Source: an uncultured Pelagibacteraceae bacterium
Lineage (GTDB): Bacteria > Pseudomonadota > Alphaproteobacteria > Pelagibacterales > Pelagibacteraceae
Direction of reading: 5' to 3'
Length of the DNA stretch: 64,000 nucleotides
NCBI GenBank assembly: GCA_902614905.1
Contig: CACMMN010000003.1
Location: 35,141 to 99,140 of the forward strand
Made by a program: the position numbers and the translations under genes. Positions 1-10,818 of this stretch are shown here, in pieces (the first letter of the stretch is position 1; each line of letters opens with the position of its first letter). The notes under the pieces are model-generated. The model worked only from the letters and a program-made list of their open reading frames with translations, was not told the origin of the DNA and searched no databases.

Positions 1-807
1 TTTAATTTCAATTGATAAAAAATTTTCTAAAAAGTATTTTTTTTCTTCATCAGATATATATATTGAATTGAAATCTAAATTATTCAAAATATTTTTTAAT
101 ATTTGTTTCAAATCTGGTTTTGTTTGGTTTATTTTCATATCGTCTCTAGTTTCAGGAAAATCCAATTCTTCCACTATAAATAACCCTCCTGAATTTAATA
201 AAGGAAATAGCATAAATAATGACAATATTTGATCTTTTAGCATATGACTTGCATCTTCTATGATAATATCAAAATTATTTTGTTTGCTCAGCAAATTTTT
301 ACTCAATGAATTTCTTGATGAAGAGTCAACGTAAAAATTTTTTATTCGATTAGATTTGTACTTAAATAAATCTGGATATATATCGCCACTATATATATAT
401 GCTTTGTCAAAATAGAAATAGAAAGCTGCAGCCGCATTACCATAAAATGATCCCAATTCTAGAATATTTATGCTAGCATTTTTTAAATCAACAAATGCAT
501 TTTCATAAATTTTAGCATATCCATGTGCTTTAATCTTATCCTTATTTTTTTTGGCTGGTTGCAAGTATTGATTTATAAAAAACTCTCCTTTATCACTGTT
601 GAAATGCTCAAATAGACTATTCAAATTTTTATTAACTAAATGTGAAAATTTAATTATGTATTCATCAAGATTGACTTTCTTTTCAAAGAATAAAAAATTA
701 TGTAAGTACTTAAAAGGTATTATTATAAAAGTATAGAATCTTAAAAAAAAAGAAGCTTTAGCAATTCTATGCTGATAAAATATTTTATAAAAAGTTCTTA
801 ACTTCAC
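1..807 (-). CDS. Class I SAM-dependent methyltransferase (3' end outside window)
   Basis: This reading frame runs off the left edge, so only the first 269 codons are visible. The fold is read from a glycine-rich motif I (ILELGSFYGNAAAAF, about residue 120), an acidic post-I strand ending GDIYP, a strand with IIEDASHM, and a late NSGGLFIVEEL strand. That order is typical of small-molecule or sugar O-methyltransferases. The start is taken as GTG at 807, because an in-frame TAA lies immediately upstream and no ATG is near; no clear ribosome site is seen. It is transcribed away from the FkbM gene at 895. Substrate unknown; with the neighbouring glycosyltransferase, surface polysaccharide decoration is an inference. 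Confidence 0.75.
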   Translation of the reverse strand, partial: MKLRTFYKIFYQHRIAKASFFLRFYTFIIIPFKYLHNFLFFEKKVNLDEYIIKFSHLVNKNLNSLFEHFNSDKGEFFINQYLQPAKKNKDKIKAHGYAKIYENAFVDLKNASINILELGSFYGNAAAAFYFYFDKAYIYSGDIYPDLFKYKSNRIKNFYVDSSSRNSLSKNLLSKQNNFDIIIEDASHMLKDQILSLFMLFPLLNSGGLFIVEELDFPETRDDMKINQTKPDLKQILKNILNNLDFNSIYISDEEKKYFLENFLSIEIK

Positions 808-894
808 TTAATTAGCTTTATAGTTAATCATATCAAAAATATATCTTAAATTTACTACTTATATATAATAAGTTAAGTTAATCATAATATCAAA

Positions 895-1650
895 ATGCAA
901 TTTAAATTATTGAAGAAATTGGTTGGTCTTTTTGGATATAAAATAATTAGTAAAGACTTAATTAAGAATAATAGATTATTGAATGATAATGAGTTTATTT
1001 CACTTAGCGAAATATTAAATTTTTTATTCGAAAACAAATATGTTAATAGTTTAATTCAGATAGGTGCGAACGATGGATTAAGATTTGATTATATAAACAA
1101 ATATATCAAAAAATATTTACCTAAAACAGTTTTAGTTGAGCCAGTAAAAGATCACTTTGAAGATTTAAAAAAAAATTATAAAGATTTTAATAATATAATT
1201 TTTGAAAATATAGCTATTAGTGTACGAGATCAAATTCAATATCTATACAAAGTTGATAAATCAAAAATTGATAGATACGATGAACACATTTCAGGTATTA
1301 ATTCATTTGAAATTAAACATTTAAAAATTCATGGAGTTAAATCTTCTGACATAGTTAAGGAAAAAGTTCAAACTGACAATATTTCCAATTTAATAAACAA
1401 ACACTTTGCTACTTTGGATTTATTATTAATTGATGCTGAAGGATATGATGGATTTATTTTGATTGATTTATTTGAAACTTCGAATTTTAGACCTATCATA
1501 ATTTCAGAATACGTTCACATAAATCATGATATATTTAAAAAATTAATAGATTTACTTGACAGTAAAGATTATTTCTATTTTCAACTAAAAGAAAATATTG
1601 TTTGTTTTCCAAAAGAAAAAAGGCCAATTATAAAATTATTTAATCAATAG
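895..1650 (+). CDS. FkbM family methyltransferase
   Basis: A 251-residue FkbM-type SAM methyltransferase. Visible motifs are the SAM-binding IQIGANDGLRFD (about residues 56-67), VLVEPVKDHFEDL (about 80-92) and the catalytic-face strand LLLIDAEGYDGFIL (about 175-188). Members methylate hydroxyls on sugars, lipids or polyketides. It is preceded by an 87-bp divergent gap with a possible -10 near 865. Its last 15 bases overlap the convergent GT17 gene. With the methyltransferase at 1-807 and the GT17 gene it probably modifies an envelope glycan, though no substrate can be read from sequence. Confidence 0.85.
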   Translation: MQFKLLKKLVGLFGYKIISKDLIKNNRLLNDNEFISLSEILNFLFENKYVNSLIQIGANDGLRFDYINKYIKKYLPKTVLVEPVKDHFEDLKKNYKDFNNIIFENIAISVRDQIQYLYKVDKSKIDRYDEHISGINSFEIKHLKIHGVKSSDIVKEKVQTDNISNLINKHFATLDLLLIDAEGYDGFILIDLFETSNFRPIIISEYVHINHDIFKKLIDLLDSKDYFYFQLKENIVCFPKEKRPIIKLFNQ

Positions 1651-2451
1651 CCAATCTAAATATTTATTTTTATTCGATATCAAATATTCAGGAAATTTAT
1701 CATCCAAGTTAATAGCCTTGTATTTTTCATTTCTGCCAATTATATCCTCGCCAGTCTCTATTCTTTTTTTTATCTCATTAATATCTAAATACTTATTATC
1801 TATTTTCTCTTTAAAAATGTAAGGGTCATTTGTTTCACAAAGATTTTTATATTTATAAAGAAGCTTTTCTGGTTCCTTTAAATTACAGAAATGCCATCCG
1901 CCGTCTTCTATAATATTATTTAGTCTTAGCTTATCAATTCTCCAAAAAGGTCTTTTTTTAAATTTTAAATGTCTTAACCATTGAGGGCTTTTTAAATATT
2001 TTTTTATACAAATTCTACTACCATGCCAATATGGGTTTATCTGGCTAAGAAGATTAAATTTGTAATAAAAATGTAATTGTTTAAATACAGCAAATCGCAT
2101 TTTTTTTTTAAATTTATTTATTTTTTTTGGATTAGGTATTTCATCCAAATCTGAAATCAAAATAAGATCATTTTCATTTGCTTTATTTAAGCCTCTACTA
2201 ATACAATTTCTCTGAAAATTTTCCCTTAAATAAGGGTTATCACCATCAGGCATGTCTTCGACAGGAATATAAATAATTTTTTTCTCAAATTTTTTAAATT
2301 TTTTTAAATCAAATTTAAGTTTTTTTGTGTTATTTTGCCAAGTTTTGTTTCCTTCGACTATAACAAAATAATCAACATAATTATCTAAAATGTTTAAACG
2401 TAAATCTAAAAGAAGATCCTCATCCCAATAAGAAAAACAATCATAAATCAT
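1636..2451 (-). CDS. Glycosyltransferase family 17 protein
   Basis: A 271-residue protein of the GT17 family, related to beta-1,4-N-acetylglucosaminyltransferases. The diagnostic N-terminus MIYDCFSYWDEDLLLDLRLN begins the Rossmann-like domain. FVIVEGNKTWQN follows, and the acidic metal/sugar-nucleotide motif LILISDLDEIPNP lies near residues 95-107. WHFCNL near residue 190 fits the family. It starts directly after the lepA stop (TAAATG read with lepA upstream on this strand), so it is probably the last gene of that transcript, and it overlaps the FkbM gene tail to tail. Glycan target unknown. An envelope-decoration role is inferred from neighbours. Confidence 0.82.
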   Translation of the reverse strand: MIYDCFSYWDEDLLLDLRLNILDNYVDYFVIVEGNKTWQNNTKKLKFDLKKFKKFEKKIIYIPVEDMPDGDNPYLRENFQRNCISRGLNKANENDLILISDLDEIPNPKKINKFKKKMRFAVFKQLHFYYKFNLLSQINPYWHGSRICIKKYLKSPQWLRHLKFKKRPFWRIDKLRLNNIIEDGGWHFCNLKEPEKLLYKYKNLCETNDPYIFKEKIDNKYLDINEIKKRIETGEDIIGRNEKYKAINLDDKFPEYLISNKNKYLDWLLIK

Positions 2452-4260
2452 TTATCTCTCTTTGTTAATTTTTAACACTCCAATAAAAGCCTCTTGAGGT
2501 ATTTCAACTCTTCCAAATTGTTTCGCTTTTGCTTTACCTTTTTTTTGTTTTTCTAGAAGTTTTCTTTTTCTATCTAATGCACCCCCGCCATGTATTTTTG
2601 TAAGTACATCTTTTTTAAAACCTTTAATAGTTTCTCTTGCTATAATTTTACCTCCAATAGCCGCTTGAATGGGTATCATAAAGTTGTGCCTTGGTATTAA
2701 ATCTTTTAATTTTTCACAAACTTCCCTTCCAATGTTTTGTGCAAAATCTTTATGAACCATCATGGCGAGTGCATCTACTGGCTCAGAGTTTACTAAAATT
2801 CCTAACTTAACTAAATCTCCCTCTCTGTGACCAATTATTTCATAATCAAAGCTTGCGTAACCACTTGTCATTGATTTTAATCTGTCATTAAAATCAAAAA
2901 CAACCTCATTTAAAGGTATCTCGTAATTTATAACAGCTCTATTTCCTGAGTAGTTCAAATTTTTTTGAATTCCTCTTTTGCCTTGGCACAATTTCATAAT
3001 TGAACCTAAGTATTGATCAGGACTAATAATAGTAGCTTTAATCCAGGGCTCTTCGATCGTCTTAATTAATGTTGGGTCTGGCAAACTTGAAGGGTTTTGA
3101 AGGTCAATTATTTTACTGTTATTTAGATGTACTTTGTAGACAACACCTGGAGTTGTTGTTAATAAATTTATATCGAATTCTCTCTCTAATCGCTCTGTGA
3201 TTATCTCTAGATGCAAAAGGCCAAGGAAACCGCATCTAAATCCCAATCCTAAAGCAGATGAGGACTCTGGGTCATACGAGAAGCTAGCATCATTCAATTT
3301 TAATTTGGCGAGACCATCCTTTAATTTTTGATATTCGGAGCTATCAACAGGAAATAGGCCACAAAATACAACTGGTTTACTAGGTTTAAAACCGGGCAAA
3401 GCTTCCTTAATAGGATTTAACGTGTCACAAATAGTGTCACCAACTTTTGTCTCTGATAGATTTTTTATACCTGTTATGATAAACCCAATTTCTCCTGAAT
3501 TTAACTCATCAATATCTGTTGGCTTTGGTGTAAATACTCCAACCTTTTCAACTGTATATTCTCTATTTGATGACATCATTTTTATTTTCATATTTTTTTT
3601 GATTTTACCATCAATAACTCTTACTAAAATAATTACTCCTAAATATGAGTCATACCAACTATCAACTAATAAACATTTTAAATTTTGGTTTTTATCACCC
3701 TTAGGAGACGGTAAGACAGATATGATCTGTTCCAATATTTCTCCAATACCCTCTCCGGTTTTACCAGAACAAGGCACTGAATTTGAAGTCTCAATACCAA
3801 TAACATCTTCGATTTGTTTTCTTGTTCTATCAAGGTCTGATGCAGGTAAATCAATTTTGTTTAGAATCGGGATAATTTCATGATTTATATCTAAAGCTTG
3901 ATATACATTTGCTAAAGTTTGTGCTTCAACACCTTGAGTGCTATCTACAATTAATATAGATCCCTCGCAGGCGTAAAGAGATCTGCTAACTTCATAACTG
4001 AAGTCCACATGGCCAGGAGTATCAATAATATTTAGTATGTAATCTTTGCCATCTTTAGATTTATATTTAAGCTTTACAGTTTGGGCTTTAATAGTTATTC
4101 CTCTTTCCCTCTCAATATCCATTGAGTCTAAAACTTGTTCTTTCATCTCTCGCTCAGTTAATCCACCACACAACTGAATTATTCTATCTGCTATTGTTGA
4201 TTTTCCATGATCTATATGTGCAATGATTGCAAAGTTTCTAATGTTATCAAGAGTGGACAT
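2452..4260 (-). CDS. lepA: Elongation factor 4 (LepA), ribosome-associated GTPase
   Basis: Full-length LepA/EF4 (602 aa), which binds stalled or mispositioned ribosomes and promotes back-translocation or assembly. G1 is AHIDHGKST (14-22), switch II DTPGH (80-84) and the guanine motif NKID (134-137). The beta-barrel domain II follows, then the EF-G-like domains III and V and the LepA-specific C-terminal domain, with [19 protein letters not shown] near residues 550-570. LepA lacks the EF-G domain IV, and length agrees with the family. It directly abuts the pheT stop with no spacer and is followed immediately by the GT17 gene, so it is most likely cotranscribed with the thrS-pheT block. Confidence 0.98.
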   Translation of the reverse strand: MSTLDNIRNFAIIAHIDHGKSTIADRIIQLCGGLTEREMKEQVLDSMDIERERGITIKAQTVKLKYKSKDGKDYILNIIDTPGHVDFSYEVSRSLYACEGSILIVDSTQGVEAQTLANVYQALDINHEIIPILNKIDLPASDLDRTRKQIEDVIGIETSNSVPCSGKTGEGIGEILEQIISVLPSPKGDKNQNLKCLLVDSWYDSYLGVIILVRVIDGKIKKNMKIKMMSSNREYTVEKVGVFTPKPTDIDELNSGEIGFIITGIKNLSETKVGDTICDTLNPIKEALPGFKPSKPVVFCGLFPVDSSEYQKLKDGLAKLKLNDASFSYDPESSSALGLGFRCGFLGLLHLEIITERLEREFDINLLTTTPGVVYKVHLNNSKIIDLQNPSSLPDPTLIKTIEEPWIKATIISPDQYLGSIMKLCQGKRGIQKNLNYSGNRAVINYEIPLNEVVFDFNDRLKSMTSGYASFDYEIIGHREGDLVKLGILVNSEPVDALAMMVHKDFAQNIGREVCEKLKDLIPRHNFMIPIQAAIGGKIIARETIKGFKKDVLTKIHGGGALDRKRKLLEKQKKGKAKAKQFGRVEIPQEAFIGVLKINKER

Positions 4261-6633
4261 TTATGATCTTAACTTTGCACCAATTTTCTGTTCAACAGAA
4301 TTGACAATTTTATTTGAAATATCTGTTAAATCATTTTCATTTAATGTTTTATGGTCAGATTGTATTGTTACTTTTAATGCTATTGATTTTTTTCCAGATG
4401 GAATATTTTCACCTTCATATACATCAAAAATTTTAATGCCCTTTATTAAAGATTTATCAATATCTGATATTATATCCGTTAAATTTTGTGCATTAATATT
4501 TTTGTCGACAACAAATGCAAAATCTCTGTCTGATTTTTGATAATCTGAAAAACTAAGACTTTCTTTTACTTTATTCGTTCTGCTTTTATATTCTACTATA
4601 TTCTCAAGGAGTATTTCAAAACCAAATATTTTTTTTGTAATTTTTGGATGCAGTTCACCAAAATGTCCTAGAAGGAGATTATATCTTTTTGAATAAATAG
4701 ATCCGGATATTCCAGGATGATAATAGCTAGGAGTTGTGGCTTCTATTTTAAATTCATCTTTATTAATTCCTAGTTCTATTAATGTTTGCACTAAATCCTT
4801 TTTTATTTCGAATACATCAATTTCCCCGTATTGTTTGTCACTACCACTTTGTCTTTTTAGGCCGCACACAACTGTTATTTGTTCACCTGGTTTTTTTCCA
4901 GTAAAAACTGGTCCAATTTCAAAAAGTGACTGATCGTCAAAGCCTCTTTTAGAATTTTTTTCCATATAAAATATTAAATTTGGATATAGTGAATTTCTTA
5001 AGACATTTAAATCAGAACTTATTGGATTAACAATTTTTATAGTATCCATTTCTTCTTTAAAATTATCATTTAAATTTTCATCAGTGAATGACCAAGTCAC
5101 AGTCTCAAAATAACCTTTGGACGCGACTGATCTTTGGGCTAAATGAAAATGTTTTTGATAAAAATTAAGTGTTGGTTTAATTCTATTTTTTTCAGGCTCA
5201 ATTGATTTGATGTTATCTAATCCCATAATTCTAATAACTTCCTCAACTAAATCAATTTCCCCAAATATATCAGGTCTCCAGGTTGGAACTTTTACAGAAA
5301 AAATCTTGCCTTTTTTTTTCAAATTAAAACCTAATTTTGTTAAAATTTTTAAAATTTGATTTGATTTAACTTTTATTCCAATTGTTTTAGTTACAATGCC
5401 TGGGTCAAAATTGATTTCCAATGATTTAAATTTTTTGTTTTGTTTAATATCAAATTTAGAAACTTCACCACCACAAATATTTGTTATTAGATCAGCTGCT
5501 ACCTCTAGACCTGACTCAATTGAATTAGGATCTATACCTCTTTCAAATCTAAACTTAGCATCACTATTTAAATCTAATTTTTTAGCAGTTTTTCTAGTTA
5601 TTTCAGGATCAAAATAAGCGGACTCGATTAAAATATTTTTAGTATCTATCTCTGTGCCAGACCTAGTCCCACCAATTATTCCACCTAATCCTAGTGGTCC
5701 CTCGTCATCAGCTATAACACACATATTTTCCTCTAAAGTATAATTGTTATTATCGAGTGCTTTTAAAATTTCACCTTTTTTGGAATTTCTTACAATGATT
5801 CTGTTTTTAATTTTGTCTAAATCATAAGCGTGGAGGGGTCTATTTAAATCAAACATAACATAGTTTGTAATATCAACGACTGCAGATATTGGTCTTAAAC
5901 CTAATGCTAAAATTCTATTCTTTAACCATCCTGGACTCTCTGTGTTATTGATATTTCTAATTATGCAGCTACCAAAAACATAACAGGCTTGGTTTTTATC
6001 TTTTTCAATTTTTACTTTAAAATTATGTTTAATTTTTTTATTGAATTTTGTTTTTTTTAGTTCCTTTAAATCGCCAAAATCACATGCTGCTAAATCTCTA
6101 GCTATTCCTCTCACACCCAAACAATCTGGTCTATTTGGAGTAATTGATAATTCAATTACGTTATCTTTATCAGAATTGCCAAAATATGGTTTGCCAATTT
6201 TGTTATTATTCTTAATATTTAGCTCAATTATTCCCTCGCTTTCGTCTGATAATTTTAATTCAGACTCAGAGCAAAGCATTCCATAAGATGTTTCACCTCT
6301 TATTTTTGAAACCTCTAACTTCATTCCATTTTTTGGAATTACAGATCCAGGTGGAGCATATATAGTTAAAAGACCGTCTTTTGCATTTTGTGCTCCACAT
6401 ACAACTTTAACAATTTTATTTTCACCAATATCAACTTCGCATATTTTTAATCTGTCAGCATTGGGATGTTTGTTAGCTTTAATAATTTTTGCAATTACAA
6501 AATCACTTAATTCATTTTTTATTGGCTCTATCTTTTCCACCTCTAAACCGATATTATTTAGTTTATCTATAATTTGAGATTCTTTTTTTTTTGACTTTAA
6601 GTGTATATCTAACCAATCTTTTGTGAATTTCAT
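4261..6633 (-). CDS. pheT: Phenylalanine--tRNA ligase beta subunit
   Basis: The 790-aa beta chain of the alpha2beta2 phenylalanyl-tRNA synthetase. The N-terminal OB-type tRNA-binding domain (about 40-150) includes [15 protein letters not shown] and VVCGAQNA. The B3/B4 editing region (about 205-370) contains LHAYDLDKI and GGIIGG. It is followed by the B5 domain and the catalytic-like core. The C-terminal FDX-ACB anticodon-binding domain begins near [15 protein letters not shown]. Start ATG overlaps the pheS stop as ATGA, indicating translational coupling. The pheS-pheT pair is in the classical order after rplT and is followed without spacing by lepA. Confidence 0.98.
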   Translation of the reverse strand: MKFTKDWLDIHLKSKKKESQIIDKLNNIGLEVEKIEPIKNELSDFVIAKIIKANKHPNADRLKICEVDIGENKIVKVVCGAQNAKDGLLTIYAPPGSVIPKNGMKLEVSKIRGETSYGMLCSESELKLSDESEGIIELNIKNNNKIGKPYFGNSDKDNVIELSITPNRPDCLGVRGIARDLAACDFGDLKELKKTKFNKKIKHNFKVKIEKDKNQACYVFGSCIIRNINNTESPGWLKNRILALGLRPISAVVDITNYVMFDLNRPLHAYDLDKIKNRIIVRNSKKGEILKALDNNNYTLEENMCVIADDEGPLGLGGIIGGTRSGTEIDTKNILIESAYFDPEITRKTAKKLDLNSDAKFRFERGIDPNSIESGLEVAADLITNICGGEVSKFDIKQNKKFKSLEINFDPGIVTKTIGIKVKSNQILKILTKLGFNLKKKGKIFSVKVPTWRPDIFGEIDLVEEVIRIMGLDNIKSIEPEKNRIKPTLNFYQKHFHLAQRSVASKGYFETVTWSFTDENLNDNFKEEMDTIKIVNPISSDLNVLRNSLYPNLIFYMEKNSKRGFDDQSLFEIGPVFTGKKPGEQITVVCGLKRQSGSDKQYGEIDVFEIKKDLVQTLIELGINKDEFKIEATTPSYYHPGISGSIYSKRYNLLLGHFGELHPKITKKIFGFEILLENIVEYKSRTNKVKESLSFSDYQKSDRDFAFVVDKNINAQNLTDIISDIDKSLIKGIKIFDVYEGENIPSGKKSIALKVTIQSDHKTLNENDLTDISNKIVNSVEQKIGAKLRS

Positions 6634-7697
6634 CTACTTAAACCTCTGTAGTTTGTAGGAACATCTAGTGGATCAAAACCGTAGTAATTCAGCCATCTGT
6701 AATCACACTCAAAAAAAGATCGAAGATCATTAATTCCATACTTCAACATTGCCAATCTATCAATTCCTATTCCAAAAGCGAAACCTTGATATATTTTTGA
6801 GTCAACTTTGCAATTTTTTAAAACATTTGGGTGGACCATTCCACAACCTAAAATTTCAAGCCATTTATCTCCCTCACCTATTATTATTTTATTGTTTTCA
6901 ATTCTATAACCAATATCAACTTCTGCAGAGGGTTCGGTAAATGGGAAATGGCTTGGTCTAAACCTCATTTTAATTTTTTTGACCTCAAAAAATTCCTTTA
7001 TAAAATAATTTAGGCAACCTTTTAAATGACCCATATTTATATTTTTATCAATGTGTAAACCCTCTAATTGATGAAACATAGGAGTATGAGTTTGGTCGCT
7101 ATCACTTCTATATGTTCTTCCTGGAGCTATAATTTTAAAAGGAGGTTTTCCCTTTAACATAGTTCTGACTTGAACTGGAGAAGTGTGAGTTCTTAATAAT
7201 GTTTTCATATTTTTGTCAAGATAAAATGTGTCATGCATATCTTTTGCAGGATGATTTTCAGGTGTGTTTAATGCTGTAAAATTATTGTAGTCATTTTCAA
7301 CATCGGGACCTTCCTCAACGGAAAAACCAATTTCTGAAAATATACAGGAGATTTCGTCTATTACTTGTGAAACAGGGTGAATTTTACCGATTTTAAAATC
7401 TTTTTCAGGTAATGTTACATCTATTTTTTCCTTTTCTAGTTTTTCATTAAGCTCTTTATTTAAAACTTCTTTTTCTTTAGATCTAATAATATTTTGAAGC
7501 TCTTGCTTTGCTCTATTTATAGAGGAAGCAAAATTCTTTTTTTCATCAGCTGACAAGCTTCCAATCCTTTTAAATTCTTGATTAATAAACCCGCTTTTTC
7601 CAAATATTTCTGAACGAATGGTTTCAACTAATTTAAAATCTTGGGTTTGGTTTAATTGATTTTTAAATTCTAAAACTTTTTTTTCAAAATCTGACAT
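6630..7697 (-). CDS. pheS: Phenylalanine--tRNA ligase alpha subunit
   Basis: The 355-aa catalytic alpha chain of phenylalanyl-tRNA synthetase. An N-terminal coiled-coil arm (about 1-100, rich in Lys/Glu) that contacts tRNA is followed by the class II core. Motif 1 lies in the region of [14 protein letters not shown], and motif 2 is around [20 protein letters not shown]. Motif 3 is [18 protein letters not shown] near the C-terminus. The substrate-pocket HQLEGLHID is also visible. It lies 43 nt downstream of rplT and overlaps pheT by four bases. Length is typical. Confidence 0.98.
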   Translation of the reverse strand: MSDFEKKVLEFKNQLNQTQDFKLVETIRSEIFGKSGFINQEFKRIGSLSADEKKNFASSINRAKQELQNIIRSKEKEVLNKELNEKLEKEKIDVTLPEKDFKIGKIHPVSQVIDEISCIFSEIGFSVEEGPDVENDYNNFTALNTPENHPAKDMHDTFYLDKNMKTLLRTHTSPVQVRTMLKGKPPFKIIAPGRTYRSDSDQTHTPMFHQLEGLHIDKNINMGHLKGCLNYFIKEFFEVKKIKMRFRPSHFPFTEPSAEVDIGYRIENNKIIIGEGDKWLEILGCGMVHPNVLKNCKVDSKIYQGFAFGIGIDRLAMLKYGINDLRSFFECDYRWLNYYGFDPLDVPTNYRGLSR

Positions 7698-7740
7698 AAT
7701 TACAGATTATTTCTTAAACAAATAAAAACAATACCTAAGA

Positions 7741-8097
7741 TTATTTTAATGCAGCTTGCGCTTTTTTAACAATAGTTTTGAATGCTTCAGGATTATCGTA
7801 AGCTATTTCAGCAAGAATTTTTCTATCTATTTTTATGCCCGATTTATTTAACGCATATATAAACTTTGAGTAAGTTAAACCTTCTAATCTTACGCCAGCA
7901 TTAATCCTTTGAATCCATAATGATTTAAATTCTCTTTTTTTATTTCTTCTATCTCTGTAAGCATACTGCATGGATTTTTCCATGGCTTGTCTTGCAACCC
8001 GAATAGTATTTTTTCTTCTTCCCCACTGGCCTTTTACCGCTTTTAAAACTTTTTTATGTTTTGCTCTGCTTGTTACACCTCGTTTAACTCTTGGCAT
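7741..8097 (-). CDS. rplT: 50S ribosomal protein L20
   Basis: The 118-aa L20 protein, an early assembly protein of the large subunit that binds 23S rRNA domain II. It opens with [19 protein letters not shown] and has the characteristic [20 protein letters not shown] and [18 protein letters not shown] segments. Length equals the bacterial standard. It follows rpmI by four bases, the conserved infC-rpmI-rplT order. In several bacteria L20 or IF3 autoregulates this cluster. I saw no recognisable L20 pseudoknot site in the short upstream gap, so any autoregulation here is unproven. Confidence 0.98.
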   Translation of the reverse strand: MPRVKRGVTSRAKHKKVLKAVKGQWGRRKNTIRVARQAMEKSMQYAYRDRRNKKREFKSLWIQRINAGVRLEGLTYSKFIYALNKSGIKIDRKILAEIAYDNPEAFKTIVKKAQAALK

Positions 8098-8101
8098 CTT
8101 A

Positions 8102-8308
8102 TTATCCTCTTAAATTATAGGGCATATATGATTTAACTATTTTACTGTCTTGCTTAGACATCACAGTCGTACCCCTTTGTTTTCTAATTTGTGAATTCGT
8201 TCTTTTTATCATTCCATGCCTTTTACCAGCTTGAGGCATAATAACTTTTCCTCTTGCAGAAATTTTAAATCTTTTTTTTGCTGAACTTTTAGTCTTTAGT
8301 TTTGGCAT
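8102..8308 (-). CDS. rpmI: 50S ribosomal protein L35
   Basis: The 68-aa L35 protein of the large ribosomal subunit. It opens [20 protein letters not shown], carries the conserved [18 protein letters not shown] stretch and ends YMPYNLRG. The ATG start agrees with all family members. It sits 47 nt after infC and four bases before rplT, the standard arrangement. The 47-nt gap before it is AT-rich with no obvious hairpin. Confidence 0.97.
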   Translation of the reverse strand: MPKLKTKSSAKKRFKISARGKVIMPQAGKRHGMIKRTNSQIRKQRGTTVMSKQDSKIVKSYMPYNLRG

Positions 8309-8355
8309 AAGTGCGAGGGTTATACAAATTTAACAATAAATTTACAAGATATTTA

Positions 8356-8901
8356 TTAAATAGGTTGTATGATCATAATCATTTGTTTGCCATCAAATTT
8401 TGGTTGGAGTTCAACTTTTCCAAGTTTTTCCATGTCTGTTTTAATCTTTTGCATTAGTTCATCGCCTAAATTTGAGTGCTGCAGTTCTCTTCCTTTAAAT
8501 TTTATAGTAAATTTTACTTTGTCTCCTTTTGAAAGAAACTTTTGAGCATTTTTAATCTTAAAAGTATAGTCATGAATTTCAGTAACTGGTCTTAATTTTA
8601 TTTCTTTTATCTCAATTTTCTTTTGTTTCTTTTTGGCTTTGTTTGCTTTTTTTTGCGCATCATACTTATATTTACCCATATCCATTATTTTACAAACTGG
8701 AGGCTTAGCATTCTGAGCAATTTCAATTAAATCCAATCCCTCATTTTTTGCAATTGTGATTGCTTCTTGTGTATTTAGTATTCCTAGATTTTGTCCGTCA
8801 CTTGAAATAACTTGAACCTCTGCTGAAACAATCCGATTATTGGATCTTGGTCCTTTATGTTTAGTCCTTCTTTGAAAATAATTTTGTTTAAAATCTGGCA
8901 C
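8356..8901 (-). CDS. infC: Translation initiation factor IF-3
   Basis: The 181-aa IF-3, which prevents premature 50S joining and checks initiator tRNA and start codon. The N-domain starts after a short basic leader with GPRSNNRIVSAEVQVI (about 18-33), and LDLIEIAQNAKPPVCKIMD (about 55-73) is the hallmark. The lysine-rich linker (about 80-97) and the C-domain, with FKGRELQHSNLG (near 132-143), follow. The start must be GTG at 8901: the thrS TAA directly precedes it in frame, and the conserved N-domain begins only 17 residues later. A non-AUG start recalls the AUU start of enteric infC, used for autoregulation, but GTG is much less discriminating. Confidence 0.96.
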   Translation of the reverse strand: MPDFKQNYFQRRTKHKGPRSNNRIVSAEVQVISSDGQNLGILNTQEAITIAKNEGLDLIEIAQNAKPPVCKIMDMGKYKYDAQKKANKAKKKQKKIEIKEIKLRPVTEIHDYTFKIKNAQKFLSKGDKVKFTIKFKGRELQHSNLGDELMQKIKTDMEKLGKVELQPKFDGKQMIMIIQPI

Positions 8902-10818
8902 TTATAGAGAAGGAGCTTTATTTAAAGCTTGGTGGATAGTTATAAATTTTTTCAATTCTATGTTTTCCTGTTTATTAGAGTCCAATCTTCTAATAGTTAC
9001 ACTGTTAGAGTCAACTTCTTTTTTTCCGCATATTAATAAAATCGGGACTTTTGATAAAGAATGATCTCTAATTTTATAATTTAAGTTATGATTTTTAAGA
9101 TCTACTTCCGATGAAAAACCTGCATCGATTAATTGTTTATTTACTTTTTTTGAATACTCGTCGAATTCATCTGAAACAGGTATTACAACAGTTTGTAATG
9201 GGCAAATCCAAAATGGAAGTTTACCTGAATAATTTTCAATTAGTATGCCTATAAATCTTTCAAGTGATCCAAATAAAGCTCTATGCAACATGACTGGAAC
9301 TTTTTTAGAGCCATCTTTTTCTACATATGATGCTCCTAATCTTTCTGGTAAATTAAGATCTACTTGCAACGTTCCACATTGCCAATCTCTACCAATTGCA
9401 TCTCTTAGAACAAATTCAATTTTCGGACCATAAAAAGCACCCTCGCCTTTATTTATACTGTAATCTAGTTTTGTTTCTTTCACTGCTTCCAGTAAAGCTT
9501 TTTCGGACTTGTCCCAAACTGCGTCACTACCAACTCTAAGATCTGGTCTATCTGAGTATTTAAGAATAACATTTTCAAAACCCAAATCTTTGTAAATTTC
9601 CAGAATTAAGTTTGTGATAGAAAGCGATTGTTCTGTTATTTGATCCTCGGTGCAAAAAATATGTGCATCGTCCTGCGTAAAAGCTCTTACCCTTAATAAT
9701 CCATGTAAAGCACCAGATGGTTCATACCTATGAACTTTTCCAAACTCTGACATCTTAAGTGGAAGATCTCTGTAGCTTTTCAATCCTTGATTAAATACCT
9801 GGACACACCCAGGGCAATTCATTGGTTTAACTGCAAAAATTTTCTCATCTGGGGTTTGTGAAGTATACATATGAGTACCAAATTTTTCCCAATGTCCAGA
9901 TTTTTCCCATAAAGATCTATCTAATATTTCGGGAGTGTTAATTTCTTTATAACCAGCAACTTGCTGCTTTTTCCTCATATAATTAACTAACTTTTGAAAT
10001 AAGTTCCATCCTTTTTCATGCCAAAAAACTGCTCCAGGACTTTCCTCTCTAAAATGAAAAAGATTCATCTCTTTACCCAATTTTCTGTGATCTCTTTTTT
10101 CAGCCTCTTCTAATCTTTTTAAATAATCCTCTAAATCCTTTTTTGATGCCCAAGATGTTCCATAGATTCTCTGTAACATTTCATTTTTTGAATCACCTCT
10201 CCAATACGCGCCCGCAACTTTTGTTAGTTTAAAATGTTTACCAATTCTTCCAGTCGAAGGTAAATGTGGACCCCTGCAAAGATCATGCCATTTGCCATGA
10301 AAATAAATTGAAATCTCCTCACCTTTGGGAATGTCTTGAATAATTTCAGCTTTATAATTTTCTCCCATTTTTTTAAAATGAGTAATTGCTTTGTCTCTTT
10401 CCCAAACTTCTCTATAAGTAGTTTCATTCCTGTCAACTATCTCTGACATTTTAGTCTCTATTTTTTTTAAATCTGACTCCGTGAAAGGTTCCTTTCTTGC
10501 AAAATCATAATAAAATCCATTTTCTATTGTTGGACCAATTGTGACCTGGGTTCCAGGAAATAACTCTTGCACAGCCATTGCTAAAATATGGGCAGTGTCA
10601 TGTCTAATGGTATCTAAACCATCATCATCTTTTGATGTTAAAATTTTTACTTTAGAATCTTTTTCTATTTCAAAACTTAAGTCTTTTAAATTTCCATCAA
10701 CACTCATTATAAGTGCTTCTTTGGCTAATGACTTACTAATTTTTTCTACAATCTGTTTTCCTGTTACCTTTTCATCAAAAGATAGCTTTTTTCCATCTGG
10801 TAAAGTTATATTAGGCAT
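8902..10818 (-). CDS. thrS: Threonine--tRNA ligase
   Basis: The 638-aa class II threonyl-tRNA synthetase with all standard modules. An N-terminal TGS domain (1-60, MPNITLPDGKKLSFDEKVTG) is followed by the editing domain, with the HDTAHILAMA metal/editing histidines near 75 and the HDLCRGPHLPSTG motif near 178. The catalytic core shows MNCPGCVQVF and HGLLRVRAFTQDDAHIF, plus motif 3 around HRALFGSLERFIGILIENY. The anticodon-binding domain is C-terminal. Its first eight bases overlap the upstream GT4 gene and its TAA abuts the infC start, so it lacks its own leader. Any thrS-type leader autoregulation would have to lie inside the GT4 gene. Confidence 0.98.
   Translation of the reverse strand: MPNITLPDGKKLSFDEKVTGKQIVEKISKSLAKEALIMSVDGNLKDLSFEIEKDSKVKILTSKDDDGLDTIRHDTAHILAMAVQELFPGTQVTIGPTIENGFYYDFARKEPFTESDLKKIETKMSEIVDRNETTYREVWERDKAITHFKKMGENYKAEIIQDIPKGEEISIYFHGKWHDLCRGPHLPSTGRIGKHFKLTKVAGAYWRGDSKNEMLQRIYGTSWASKKDLEDYLKRLEEAEKRDHRKLGKEMNLFHFREESPGAVFWHEKGWNLFQKLVNYMRKKQQVAGYKEINTPEILDRSLWEKSGHWEKFGTHMYTSQTPDEKIFAVKPMNCPGCVQVFNQGLKSYRDLPLKMSEFGKVHRYEPSGALHGLLRVRAFTQDDAHIFCTEDQITEQSLSITNLILEIYKDLGFENVILKYSDRPDLRVGSDAVWDKSEKALLEAVKETKLDYSINKGEGAFYGPKIEFVLRDAIGRDWQCGTLQVDLNLPERLGASYVEKDGSKKVPVMLHRALFGSLERFIGILIENYSGKLPFWICPLQTVVIPVSDEFDEYSKKVNKQLIDAGFSSEVDLKNHNLNYKIRDHSLSKVPILLICGKKEVDSNSVTIRRLDSNKQENIELKKFITIHQALNKAPSL

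Noticed and set aside
3422..3883. A 153-codon plus-strand frame inside lepA
   Set aside because: It is antisense to conserved GTPase domains, with no family resemblance and no ribosome site.
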